A stretch of DNA of 64,000 nucleotides, taken from the NCBI GenBank assembly GCA_964518405.1, contig CAZFGB010000216.1, positions 1 to 64,000 of the forward strand, given 5' to 3'. Below the pieces are notes generated by a model that was not told where the DNA came from, searched no databases, and saw only the letters and a program-made list of their open reading frames with translations. This document shows positions 25,994 to 34,060 of this stretch, piece by piece (the first letter of the stretch is position 1; the number at the start of each line of letters is the position of its first letter). The position numbers and the translations under genes were made by a program. This DNA comes from VXNE01 sp964518405. Its GTDB lineage: Bacteria; Pseudomonadota; Gammaproteobacteria; Pseudomonadales; Azotimanducaceae.

Positions 25994-26293
25994 ACGAAAC
26001 TGATTCGAGGCGGTCGGACGGGTAGTGGCCCGGTCGATTGCCGCGCAGCCGGATGGCCACGCGAGTAGGTCGTGTATGTGCGGGGCCGCGGCAGTCCGTG
26101 CTCCAAGCTCAGGCAAGGGTCCCGCGTTGCCGGTCCAATCCTGCGTTGCATGACCGGCGACGGTTCGCTTCTGCAAGCGATCAACAAGCCGCCAAAGGCC
26201 AGAACTCGGATTGGCGCCTTCGGGAGCCACTCTCTTTGTGGATCATTTCTTTGAATGCAACCCAACTGTAAACACTATCGCCGCTCAAGGAAT
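25994..26293. other. Intergenic stretch without recognisable gene
   Basis: These 300 bases lie between the PIN toxin stop and the stop of the convergent dehydrogenase gene. Codon-like open frames exist on both strands, but none has a plausible start, family match or biased composition. Nothing further could be identified. Confidence 0.5.
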
Positions 26294-27370
26294 CTAGGGC
26301 AGTCGGTGCTCCACCCCCAGTTCCGCGCACGTCTCGGTGAACCAGGCAATCACTTCCGGGTGGTAGGGAATGCCATTGGCGGTGCGATCACTCTCGGCGT
26401 CCTGCTCCGGCATGCCGGAGTAGAGAACGCGATCCACCCCTGGCGCCGGCGCGCAGGTTCTCAAGCGCTTCAGGTAGGCGTCCATGTTCTGCGTGAAGGT
26501 TTCCGGGTCCGTGAACGCCTTGGTGTCCAGCGCCATGAAGAAGTGCGTCGCGCGCCTGCGGCGGTCGGGACCGCCACCGTCGCCGCCGAGAATCGCGGTC
26601 AGAATCTCCACCATCACCATGAGACCGTAACCCTTGTGCGAACCGGTTTCTCGCGTGGCGCCCAACGGGAGATGTATGAACTTGTCCGGCACAGGCGACT
26701 CTTCCATGATCGGCGTGCCGTCGGCGCGCGCCACCCAGCCCGGCCCCAGATTGGTGCCCATCCTTCGCAAGAGCTGAATCTTGTTGCCCGCCACGGAACT
26801 CATCGCCCCGTCGAAGATGAACGGCACCTCCTCGTCGGCCGGCGCCGCGATGGCGATGGGATTCAGGCCAAGTAGGGGTTCGGCGCCACCAGTCGGCGCT
26901 CCGGAGACACCGCCGGAAGTCATCGATATGCCGATCATCCCGTGGTCGAGCGCGCGATGCGCGAAATAGGCCGCCGCGCCGTAGTGGCCCCCGTTGTAGG
27001 CTACGGCGACGCCGACGCCGTATTGGCCCGCCCGTTCGATGGCGAGGTCCATCACCGGCGGTCCGACCGCCAATCCCAGGCCGCCGTCGCAGTCCACCGC
27101 CAACGCGGCGCCCAAGTCTCGCGTGACTTGCCACTTCGGCGCCGGATTGACCATGCCGTCCCGAAAACGTGTCACGTACGCCCGCATCATGTTGCTGACG
27201 CCGTGCGTGTCGACGCCCCGCACATCCGCGTAGATCAGCACGTCAGTGGCCTGCACCGCATCCTTCTCCGGCATGCCGCAGGCCCTGAACAGGTTCTCCA
27301 CGGTAAAGCGCATGTCATCCGGCGCCACCCGCACGGCGATATCGTCAGTCACCTTGAAACGGTCGAGCAT
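26294..27370 (-). CDS. Ldh2-family malate/L-lactate/ureidoglycolate-type dehydrogenase
   Basis: This is a 358-residue NAD(P)-dependent dehydrogenase of the Ldh2/YlbC/ComC family, distinct from classical lactate dehydrogenases. Family marks are YADVRGVDTHGVSNMM near the start, AVAYNGGHYGAAAYFAHRAL, DGAMSSVAGNKIQL, and the late ETGSHKGYGLMVMVEILTAI. It reduces or oxidises a 2-hydroxy/2-keto acid in the cytoplasm; the exact acid is not determined by sequence. It is transcribed alone, divergent from the CmcJ-like gene. Confidence 0.9.
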   Translation of the reverse strand: MLDRFKVTDDIAVRVAPDDMRFTVENLFRACGMPEKDAVQATDVLIYADVRGVDTHGVSNMMRAYVTRFRDGMVNPAPKWQVTRDLGAALAVDCDGGLGLAVGPPVMDLAIERAGQYGVGVAVAYNGGHYGAAAYFAHRALDHGMIGISMTSGGVSGAPTGGAEPLLGLNPIAIAAPADEEVPFIFDGAMSSVAGNKIQLLRRMGTNLGPGWVARADGTPIMEESPVPDKFIHLPLGATRETGSHKGYGLMVMVEILTAILGGDGGGPDRRRRATHFFMALDTKAFTDPETFTQNMDAYLKRLRTCAPAPGVDRVLYSGMPEQDAESDRTANGIPYHPEVIAWFTETCAELGVEHRLP

Positions 27371-27549
27371 GGATTTCTCCTTGAATGCGGGCGAGAGCCC
27401 GCATTTTGGGCCAAGCCGCCGCGGTTGTCAGGTCGGGATGCTTATCGCATGGTCCATGATGGCTCTCGCCTGACGCATTCGGGTCGGCAACAGGAGGCCG
27501 TTTCAGTCAGGCTTCGGATAAAATCCGGCCGTCACGCGCGGAGGCGGCG

Positions 27550-28386
27550 ATGTCAGGAACGGTTACCGCTGAGATCCGGTTCATCAATCCCGAGTGGAAG
27601 CACCGTAGAGTCCCTCCAGTCATCGGCGACCGAGCGGCGCGGCGCGCTCACACCACCAAGCGCAAGGTGTCGGTGCAAGACGCCCGCAGCGCGGAGACGA
27701 GTCTCGACACGACCGGGTTCACGCTGACCCGGCACAAGACCCGCGTGACCGATTTCGGGAACGAATCGGCGATCAAGTCCACCTACTACGAGGAAACCGC
27801 CGGCGTCGTAAAGCACCTCGTTGGCGCCGACGAGGTGTTCGTCACGCACCATCTATTGCGCACCGAGGACAGGTCGGATTTCCTCACCGCCTACGCGCGC
27901 TTTGCCCACTGCGACTACGACATCACCGATCCCGCCCCGTACAGCGAGCGAGCCCTCGCCGAGCGGCGCGAAGCGCTGGATGCGTCCCGGCACTGGACGT
28001 TCGCCTGGTACAACACCTGGCAGCCGATCAACCGCGCCGCGATCAGGAATCCGCTGGCGCTGATCGACGCGCGCAGCTTTGACCCCGCGGACATCCTCCC
28101 CTACCACTACTCGGGGTCCTATGCCACCGGCAGGGGCTCCATGCCGTTGTTCAGTCCGGACCTGCGGTTCTGGTACGTCCCCGGCATGACCGAAGAGGAG
28201 ATGCTGGTCTTCAAGCAACTCGACTCGCGCCCCGGCAAGGCCCTCGCATGTCCCCACACCTCGTTCGAGATCGATGCGCCTCCCGATACGCCTGCGCGGC
28301 GCAGCATCGAGGTGCGCATGCTGTGCGCATTCGCCAGTCAGACCGCGCGGGCTGGGCCTTCAAGCACGGAGGTGCGCTGGCCTTGA
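27550..28386 (+). CDS. CmcJ/NvfI-family oxidoreductase
   Basis: This is a 278-residue protein of the CmcJ/NvfI-like family (non-heme iron/2-oxoglutarate-like enzymes found with secondary metabolism and as stand-alone bacterial genes). Recognisable segments are FAWYNTWQPIN, NPLALIDARSF, FWYVPGMTEEEMLVFKQLDS and ACPHTSFEIDAP. The natural family end is near RRSIEVRMLCAFAS; about 15 extra residues follow here (QTARAGPSSTEVRWP), perhaps read-through at a rearrangement border. A shortened relic of the same gene lies at 29776-29890, on the other side of a restriction-modification pair. Confidence 0.82.
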   Translation: MSGTVTAEIRFINPEWKHRRVPPVIGDRAARRAHTTKRKVSVQDARSAETSLDTTGFTLTRHKTRVTDFGNESAIKSTYYEETAGVVKHLVGADEVFVTHHLLRTEDRSDFLTAYARFAHCDYDITDPAPYSERALAERREALDASRHWTFAWYNTWQPINRAAIRNPLALIDARSFDPADILPYHYSGSYATGRGSMPLFSPDLRFWYVPGMTEEEMLVFKQLDSRPGKALACPHTSFEIDAPPDTPARRSIEVRMLCAFASQTARAGPSSTEVRWP

Positions 28387-28420
28387 TACTGTATGTCCAT
28401 CCATGCGTCAATGCGCACCC

Positions 28421-29179
28421 ATGGAACAATCCCAAAATCGTGCTTCGAGACAGGATATCTTGCCGCTAGCACCTGAAAACCCTCGCACGTTGGAGCGAAA
28501 GCGAGTGGTACGCAACGGAGCTCCTACAAACGATCTCGTACTGAGCGCCTACCACGCTGCCAATGAACATGTGTTTCCGAAAATACTGGAGTTGTATGTG
28601 GCTCCCGGAAGCATTGTCGCGGACGTCACGTACGGAAAGGGCGTCTTCTGGCGCAACGTCCCAACTGACAAATATAAGCTATTGAAGAGCGATATAGCTA
28701 GCGGGGTCGATTGCCGCAAACTGCCTTATGAGGACCGCAAGCTTGATTGCGTCGTCTTTGATCCCCCGTACATGCATTCTCCCGGCGGAACTGCGCATTC
28801 CCGCCAAAGGCCATATGAAGAGTATTATCGAAACAACGGCACGGGAAACAAGACCAAGAGCAAGTATCACGAAGCCGTGCTGGAGCTATACTTAGATGCG
28901 GGAAAAGAGGCTCTTCGCGTACTGCGGGACCGAGGCGTACTGATCGTGAAATGTCAAGACGAAGTATGCTCGAATCGACAGAGGTTTACTCACATCGAAA
29001 TACTAACGGCCTACGAGGACTTGGGATTCGTTGCCGAGGACCTATTCGTTGTAGTAAGAAATAACCGCCCGGGCGTTAGCCGAACAGTGCGGCAGGTTCA
29101 CGCACGGAAGAATCACTCCTACTTTCTCATATTCTGGAAGAAAGGGAAGTCGAACTCTGTCTGGACGCCGCCAAAGTGA
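28421..29179 (+). CDS. DNA amino-methyltransferase
   Basis: This is a 252-residue DNA methyltransferase. VADVTYGKGVFWRNVP is the AdoMet-binding motif I region and CVVFDPPYMHSPGG contains the catalytic DPPY of N6-adenine or N4-cytosine methylases. The ATG at 28421 is chosen; the frame is open further upstream but only as antisense-like sequence over the CmcJ end. Its stop overlaps the GTG start of the next frame (GTGA), which encodes a broken endonuclease. It is thus the modification half of a former restriction-modification system. AT content is visibly higher than that of its neighbours, which supports horizontal transfer. Confidence 0.85.
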   Translation: MEQSQNRASRQDILPLAPENPRTLERKRVVRNGAPTNDLVLSAYHAANEHVFPKILELYVAPGSIVADVTYGKGVFWRNVPTDKYKLLKSDIASGVDCRKLPYEDRKLDCVVFDPPYMHSPGGTAHSRQRPYEEYYRNNGTGNKTKSKYHEAVLELYLDAGKEALRVLRDRGVLIVKCQDEVCSNRQRFTHIEILTAYEDLGFVAEDLFVVVRNNRPGVSRTVRQVHARKNHSYFLIFWKKGKSNSVWTPPK

Positions 29180-29684
29180 GCGCTATCACGCTCATGCTCG
29201 AAGTGATCGGCGACCATACACCGCCTTCAAAATGGAAAGGCGCGCCTTTGGCGTCATTCCGGCAGGTCGCCAATACAAACCGTGGGGATATTGGAGAGGA
29301 TTTCATCTTTCGATACCTTCGTCTATTCGACCTACCTGTCGAACGAAGCGATCTCGCACCATGGCGTGGGACTTGAAGATCGGCGACAAACAATTTGAGA
29401 TAAAGACCGCATCCGAGGACACTGGCGGGGCGTTCCAGTTCAATCACGTACGTTTGGATAGAGACTACGGCTATCTTCTATGCCTTGGCATCCGGCCGGC
29501 CTCGATCCTATTCGCCGCGTGGCGCAAAGGCGAAGTGTCCGAAAAAGCGGCGGGGACACTCGTGAGGATGGCGGAGGGGCAGGGAGTCACCTTCAAGCTG
29601 ACGAAAAAACCGGACAGCATGTGGGAAATAGAAGACCTTCCCGATTGGGTTAGGGAAGAGGTGCTACCGACGCAAGTCGGATGA
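29176..29684 (+). pseudogene. Type II restriction endonuclease, frameshifted
   Basis: Frame 1 from the GTG at 29176 gives SKWKGAPLASFRQVANTNRG then DIGEDFIFRYLRLFDLPVER, and ends at a stop at 29374-29376. Frame 3 continues MAWDLKIGDKQFEIKTASED then FNHVRLDRDYGYLLCLGIRP to a stop at 29684. WDL...FEIKTA is a PD-(D/E)xK nuclease core (Asp, then Glu-x-Lys). A one-base loss around 29346-29360 accounts for the break. The order (methylase then nuclease with a four-base overlap) and the GxIGE-type N-terminus fit a type II restriction enzyme. Re-initiation at the ATG at 29361 is possible but would omit the N-terminal helix. Confidence 0.78.
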
Positions 29685-29775
29685 TTCAGGCGGTACTCCC
29701 GATCACGCCGTCCGGTCAGTGCTTTCCCAAATCCGGCTGTCGGACATGGAAGCGACGACTTCCGCGACAGCAACT

Positions 29776-29890
29776 TGTGGAGTTCCGCTTCATCAATTCA
29801 CGGGCGGACGCCCCCGTCTCGGCACGCACAGCACCAAGCGCAAGGTATTGGTCGCGCAGCATCGAGGTGATGTGTGCATTCGTCAGCTAA
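29776..29890 (+). pseudogene. CmcJ-like gene relic (large internal deletion)
   Basis: The frame VEFRFINSRADAPVSARTAP then SRSIEVMCAFVS and a stop joins the first about 35 codons of a CmcJ-like gene (compare AEIRFINPEWKH and the shared CACCAAGCGCAAGGT) directly to its last codons (compare RRSIEVRMLCAFAS). About 650 bases of the middle are missing. Confidence 0.72.
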
Positions 29891-29897
29891 CGCCTCA

Positions 29898-30467
29898 CTA
29901 CTCGACGGGTCTTGGCCCCCGTTGCAACAGTTCCCGCGCGACTTCAAGGCGTGGATTGACCCGTCCCGAGGCGTTGGAGGAATCGTAAGCGCTTTCGCAG
30001 GCTGAATTGAAGGCACCGGTGCCTGGACGGGGGTAATCGCGATCGTTCGTGACCCATAGACCGGATGCCTGGAGGTCGGCGACCAGGCTGGCGTACGAGC
30101 GCAGAAAAACGCTTCGGGCGGACGAAGAAGTAACGCCATACGCCTGCTCCACGTCGTAGCACGCAGAACGGCAGCCGTGGGCTTCCAACAACTCCGCCTG
30201 GATCCTGGCGCACCCGATCTGCTTCCAGTCGGTCAGAAAGCTGGTCCATTCCTCATCGGTCCAGGTCGCGCTGTCGCGCCAGTTCGCCCAGAACTGGTCC
30301 TGCCAGGCAATGATCCAGGCGTCGCCATCGCCGCCGTCAGCGGCTATGCACATGCGATAGCAGTTCCCAACCTCCTTTCGGCCCTCTTCGGCTTTGGTCA
30401 ACGTCTGCGCATGAGCGACGGACGTCAGAGACAGACAGATGACGACGGCCAAAACAGGCGATTTCAT
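29898..30467 (-). CDS. Secreted hypothetical protein
   Basis: This is a 189-residue protein with a clear signal peptide (MKSPVLAVVICLSLTSVAHA, cleavage before QTLT). The mature part is Trp- and Cys-containing (CYRMCIAADGGDGDAWIIAW, WKQIGCARIQ, HGCRSACYD), suggesting a small disulfide-linked periplasmic domain. No family recognised. It is transcribed towards the restriction-modification remnant. Confidence 0.7.
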   Translation of the reverse strand: MKSPVLAVVICLSLTSVAHAQTLTKAEEGRKEVGNCYRMCIAADGGDGDAWIIAWQDQFWANWRDSATWTDEEWTSFLTDWKQIGCARIQAELLEAHGCRSACYDVEQAYGVTSSSARSVFLRSYASLVADLQASGLWVTNDRDYPRPGTGAFNSACESAYDSSNASGRVNPRLEVARELLQRGPRPVE

Positions 30468-30624
30468 TGGATTTCCAGTTCGGCGCTGGAAAGGACCTTA
30501 ATGCACGTGAAATGAACCGCGGCTGAACCGACGAAACCTGCTGAGCCTTGGCCTCACGGCGTCAGCAGAAGCACCCGGATCCGATACGGCTGCGCGGCCC
30601 GTCGATGGCGTCAAGTCCCTCTGG

Positions 30625-30891
30625 TCAGGGACTCGGAGGGCGGGTCAGTAGATCCTCCGGTTCTGGAGGCTGACCCCCATCTCGTCGAAGCAAACGACGC
30701 GCCGCCTCGATATCAGTCTCGGTGCCGCGCGTAGCGAAGAACTCGGCTGTTTTCATTGCCGAGATCTTTTCGGCGATCGCCGTGGCCATAAACTGATTCA
30801 TGCTCGTACCATCTTCTCTGCTGATTTCAGCGACTGCCGCCTTCAAGGATGCGGGTAGCCGCAAGGGGTAAGTGGTGGTTTGTTTCTTCAT
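30625..30891 (-). CDS. RHH-type antitoxin, partner truncated
   Basis: This is an 88-residue protein with the Arc/HicB-like DNA-binding opening YPLRLPASLKAAVAEISRED then GTSMNQFMATAIAEK, followed by an acidic tail. It is the usual second gene of PIN-toxin modules in which the toxin comes first. Only the end of that toxin remains upstream (30895-31020). The antitoxin itself is intact and may still be expressed. Confidence 0.78.
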   Translation of the reverse strand: MKKQTTTYPLRLPASLKAAVAEISREDGTSMNQFMATAIAEKISAMKTAEFFATRGTETDIEAARRLLRRDGGQPPEPEDLLTRPPSP

Positions 30892-30894
30892 TCC

Positions 30895-31020
30895 TATATT
30901 CCCCTCAAGGCCTGTTGGGGCGTCAGCACCGCGATTCCGAAGCGTCCCGGAGCATCCCCGAAGTCCCGTCTGTTGAAGGTGACCAAGGCATCGGCATTAC
31001 CGTTGATCGCGGCCTCAACG
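30895..31020 (-). pseudogene. PIN-family toxin, C-terminal relic
   Basis: Just upstream of the RHH gene the minus strand reads DNVEAAINGNADALVTFNRR then DFGDAPGRFGIAVLTPQQAL and a stop two bases before the antitoxin ATG. This is the standard C-terminal third of PIN toxins that precede such antitoxins. The frame ends abruptly about 15 bases from the stop of the LLM gene at 31035, marking a rearrangement junction. Confidence 0.75.
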
Positions 31021-31034
31021 TTGTCTTCCCGGAC

Positions 31035-32099
31035 TCAGGAGATGTTGCCAATCAGGGCGTTCCCGACCTCCCCCAGAACGTCATAGCGGGTGTGGAAGTT
31101 CGGCAGGATCATGATTTGGTCGAGGCCCGCGTCCGACAGCGAAGAGAGGATGTCGATCAACTCGTCGCGCGTGCCGATGAGCGCCGACGCCCGCAGCACC
31201 TCGGGCGTGAGGAACCGCTCCTCCTCCGGCACCACCCAGCAGTTGTGGCCGCGATGGATGAACTGGTGGCGCCGTTCGGCCGGGATCTTCTCCATCATCG
31301 CCGTGTAGTCGCCCCAGATGCCGGCAAACACGTTGGACGGCTGCCGTCCGAAGTTGCGCAACTGGTCGTACTGGTAATGTACGCCGGCCATCGCCATGGC
31401 GCCGCACTGGCTCTTAACGCGGTCCGAGTCCACCGGTTCACCCGGTTCCAGCACGACGATGGTGGTGAGGGCGGTCATGTAGTACGCGTCACGGTCGATC
31501 TGGCGTCCCGCCTTCAGGGCGCCCGCCTCGATCATGTCCCAGACGCGCTGCAGGGCGGCGCCCGAACCGCGGCCGGAGATCACGGCCCCGTCCCCGTGTT
31601 CTCCCGCGAGTCCGAGCGAACGGGGCCCGAACCCGGAGACATACAGGGGAATGGCGTCCTTGAAGTTGACGAAGCCCGTGTCGGGCATGATGTGAATGAT
31701 CGGCTGGCCGTCGTCGTTCACGGCCTCCTCGCCACGCAGCAGCGGCTTGAGCGTACGCAGGTAGCGATCGAACTCCCTGATCCGATGCGGCGGTCTGCCC
31801 ATGACGCGCATGGCGGTGTTCCCCGCGCCCACCCCGAAGAAGGTGCGACCTGGCGCGAGCGCGTTGATGGTGGCGATGCCCGCCGCGTTCACCGATGCGG
31901 GACGCGTGCCGGTGATGGCGACGCCGGTACCGAGCTTGATGCGCGAGGTCCGGGTTGCCGCCAGAGCCAGAGTCGCGTAGCAGTCGGACCACAGCATCTG
32001 GCTGTCCGCGAACCAGGCGTGGCTGTAGCCAAGGGCTTCCGCGCGCTCCACGTAGTCGATGTCGCCGATATGGGAGGCGATACATATCCCGATATCCAT
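31035..32099 (-). CDS. LLM-class flavin-dependent oxidoreductase
   Basis: This is a 354-residue luciferase-like monooxygenase family protein (MDIGICIASHIGDIDYVERA opening; RIKLGTGVAITGTRP; TFFGVGAGNTAMRVMG; IPLYVSGFGPRSLGLAGEHG). The ATG at 32099 is preferred over a longer frame because it starts the beta-strand of the barrel. It is 80 bases downstream of two closely related LLM genes but belongs to a different subfamily. A probable cytoplasmic flavin- or F420-using oxidoreductase; substrate unknown. Confidence 0.9.
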   Translation of the reverse strand: MDIGICIASHIGDIDYVERAEALGYSHAWFADSQMLWSDCYATLALAATRTSRIKLGTGVAITGTRPASVNAAGIATINALAPGRTFFGVGAGNTAMRVMGRPPHRIREFDRYLRTLKPLLRGEEAVNDDGQPIIHIMPDTGFVNFKDAIPLYVSGFGPRSLGLAGEHGDGAVISGRGSGAALQRVWDMIEAGALKAGRQIDRDAYYMTALTTIVVLEPGEPVDSDRVKSQCGAMAMAGVHYQYDQLRNFGRQPSNVFAGIWGDYTAMMEKIPAERRHQFIHRGHNCWVVPEEERFLTPEVLRASALIGTRDELIDILSSLSDAGLDQIMILPNFHTRYDVLGEVGNALIGNIS

Positions 32100-32179
32100 G
32101 GGGTTTCCCTCTTTCCCGCGGCAATTGCGCGACGCTGATCGGCCTCGCGGCTCCACCCTCCCCCTCTCGGCGATGCGGA

Positions 32180-33040
32180 TCAGGCGTCGGCGAAGTCCTC
32201 GATGCGGGACCGCCACGCAAACACCTCTTCCGGCGTTCGCGCCGGCGCGGCCATGTCGGGCCTGTCATCGACCGGTATCAGCACGCGATCAGCATCGATC
32301 GTCTTGATCTCGGCCAGATCTTGCGGGCAGCTCAAGGAGACCTCGATTGCACCGGGGTCGCGTCCGCACGCCTGGGCGGTCTCCCGCGCGAGGCGCACGA
32401 GTGCTTCGGGTCTGCCCCGCGCCGGAAAGAAGCCGTCGCCCAGGCGGCCGGCGCGGCGCGCCGCTGCATTCGAGTGGCCGCCGACGTGGACCGGCACGGT
32501 TCCGTCCACCGGCTGCGGCCGGCAGTAGGCGCCGTCGAACCGGATGAAATCGCCCTGAAACGAGGGCCGCTCCTCGGACCAGAGCGATCGCATTACCGCC
32601 ACGTACTCGTCGGTGCGGGCGGCGCGGTCATCGAAGGAAGCGCCGATCGCCTCGAATTCTTCCCTGAGCCAGCCGACGCCGATGCCGAGCAGGACGCGGC
32701 CGCCCGACATGAAGTCCAGGGTGGCGACCTGCTTCGCGGTGACCACCGGACTGAGTTGGGGGAGGATCAGCACGCCTGTGCCGAACTTGATCCTGCTGGT
32801 GCGGGCGGCCACATAGGCGATCCAGATCAACGGATCGGGCCGGGGAAAGTCGAACACGTTACCGAACAGGCGACCGTCGGGGGAATAGGGATATTTCGAC
32901 GCATGGTTTTCCGGGATCACCGTGTGCTGGACCGTCCACGCGGACTCGAACCCCGCCTCCTCGGCGGCTTGCACCAGTTCCGCGGCGCGCGCCGCATCGA
33001 TATAGGGCCCCGTGTTGCAGTAGCGCAGTCCGAATTTCAT
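32180..33040 (-). CDS. LLM-class oxidoreductase, tandem paralogue A
   Basis: This is a 286-residue LLM protein (MKFGLRYCNTGPYIDAARAA; RIKFGTGVLILPQLSPVVTA; MSGGRVLLGIGVGWLREEFE; VPVHVGGHSNAAARRAGRLG). It is about three quarters identical by eye to the gene that starts at 33913, only 15 bases upstream, so the pair is a recent tandem duplication in one operon. F420-dependent members of this group are common in actinobacteria and in some proteobacterial lineages; whether this one uses F420 or FMN cannot be told. Confidence 0.9.
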   Translation of the reverse strand: MKFGLRYCNTGPYIDAARAAELVQAAEEAGFESAWTVQHTVIPENHASKYPYSPDGRLFGNVFDFPRPDPLIWIAYVAARTSRIKFGTGVLILPQLSPVVTAKQVATLDFMSGGRVLLGIGVGWLREEFEAIGASFDDRAARTDEYVAVMRSLWSEERPSFQGDFIRFDGAYCRPQPVDGTVPVHVGGHSNAAARRAGRLGDGFFPARGRPEALVRLARETAQACGRDPGAIEVSLSCPQDLAEIKTIDADRVLIPVDDRPDMAAPARTPEEVFAWRSRIEDFADA

Positions 33041-33055
33041 CGCGCCGCCCTCGGA

Positions 33056-33913
33056 TCAGTCGGCGAACGCTTCAATGCGCGACCGCCAGGCCAACACCTC
33101 TTCGGGCGTGCGCGCGGGCGCGGCCATGGCCGGGGTCCGGTTCACGGGCACGAGGATGCGGTCCGCATCGATCATCCCCAGATCGGACAGGTCTTCGGGA
33201 CAGCTCAACGTGATTTCCACGGCTTCGGGATCGCGTCCGCACTGCTCCGCCGTCTCCCGCGCCAGACGCACCAGTTCCTTCGGATCGCCCCGCGCCGGAA
33301 AGAAGCCGTCGCCAAGCCGGCCCGCGCGCCGCGCGGACGCCCTCGAGTGGCCTCCCACGATGATGGGCACCGTGCCGTCCATCGGCTGCGGCCGGCAGTA
33401 GGCGCCGTCGAAGTTGATGAACTCGCCCTGAAACGACGGCCGGTCCTGGGACCAGAGCGCCCGCATCACCTCGACGTACTCGTCGTTGCGGGCCGCGCGA
33501 TCATCGAACGACGCGCCGATGGCCTCGAACTCCTCCCTGAGCCAGCCGACGCCGATGCCGAGCAGCGTGCGTCCACCCGCCATGAAGTCCAGGGTAGCGA
33601 TCTGTTTCGCGGTAACCACCGGGCTGAGCTGCGGCAGGATCAGAATGCCGGTGCCGAGCTTGATTTTGCTTGTCGCCGCCGCGACATAGGCCATCCAGAT
33701 CAACGGATCGGGGATCGGAAAGTCGAACCTGCCGCCGCGCATGCGCCCGTCCTCGGAATACGGATACAGGGAGACGTGGTTTTCCGGGATGACCGTGTGC
33801 TGGACCGTCCAGGCCGACTCGAAACCCGCTTCCTCGGCGGCTTGCACCAGTTCTACGGCGAGCGCCGCATCCACATAGCGTCCCGTGTTGCAATAGCGCA
33901 GTCCGAACTTCAT
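33056..33913 (-). CDS. LLM-class oxidoreductase, tandem paralogue B
   Basis: This is a 285-residue LLM protein with the same architecture as its downstream paralogue (MKFGLRYCNTGRYVDAALAV; KIKLGTGILILPQLSPVVTA; GWLREEFEAIGASFDDRAAR). Differences gather in the central segment (SLYPYSEDGRMRGGRFDFPI compared with KYPYSPDGRLFGNVFDFPRP), which in LLM folds shapes the substrate pocket, so the two may differ in substrate. First gene of a three-gene LLM operon. Confidence 0.9.
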   Translation of the reverse strand: MKFGLRYCNTGRYVDAALAVELVQAAEEAGFESAWTVQHTVIPENHVSLYPYSEDGRMRGGRFDFPIPDPLIWMAYVAAATSKIKLGTGILILPQLSPVVTAKQIATLDFMAGGRTLLGIGVGWLREEFEAIGASFDDRAARNDEYVEVMRALWSQDRPSFQGEFINFDGAYCRPQPMDGTVPIIVGGHSRASARRAGRLGDGFFPARGDPKELVRLARETAEQCGRDPEAVEITLSCPEDLSDLGMIDADRILVPVNRTPAMAAPARTPEEVLAWRSRIEAFAD

Positions 33914-34060
33914 CCGTTACCCCTCTCGATCGCCTCGACCTAAAGATAGCGCATCCCGGCGGTACGCGGCCTATGCGCCGGCGACTTCCCGGGCCAGCCT
34001 TCGGCCATCTGCGAGCGGGCGTGATTCCCGGTGCAGATCACCAGGAGGCGAAACGGCCGT

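Noticed and set aside
29176..29376. Short independent gene after the methylase
   Set aside because: Its sequence joins smoothly with the next frame to give one restriction-enzyme-like protein, so it is better explained as one frameshifted gene.
31955..33943. Long open frame opposite the LLM genes
   Set aside because: Antisense shadow; it repeats itself because the two LLM paralogues beneath it repeat.
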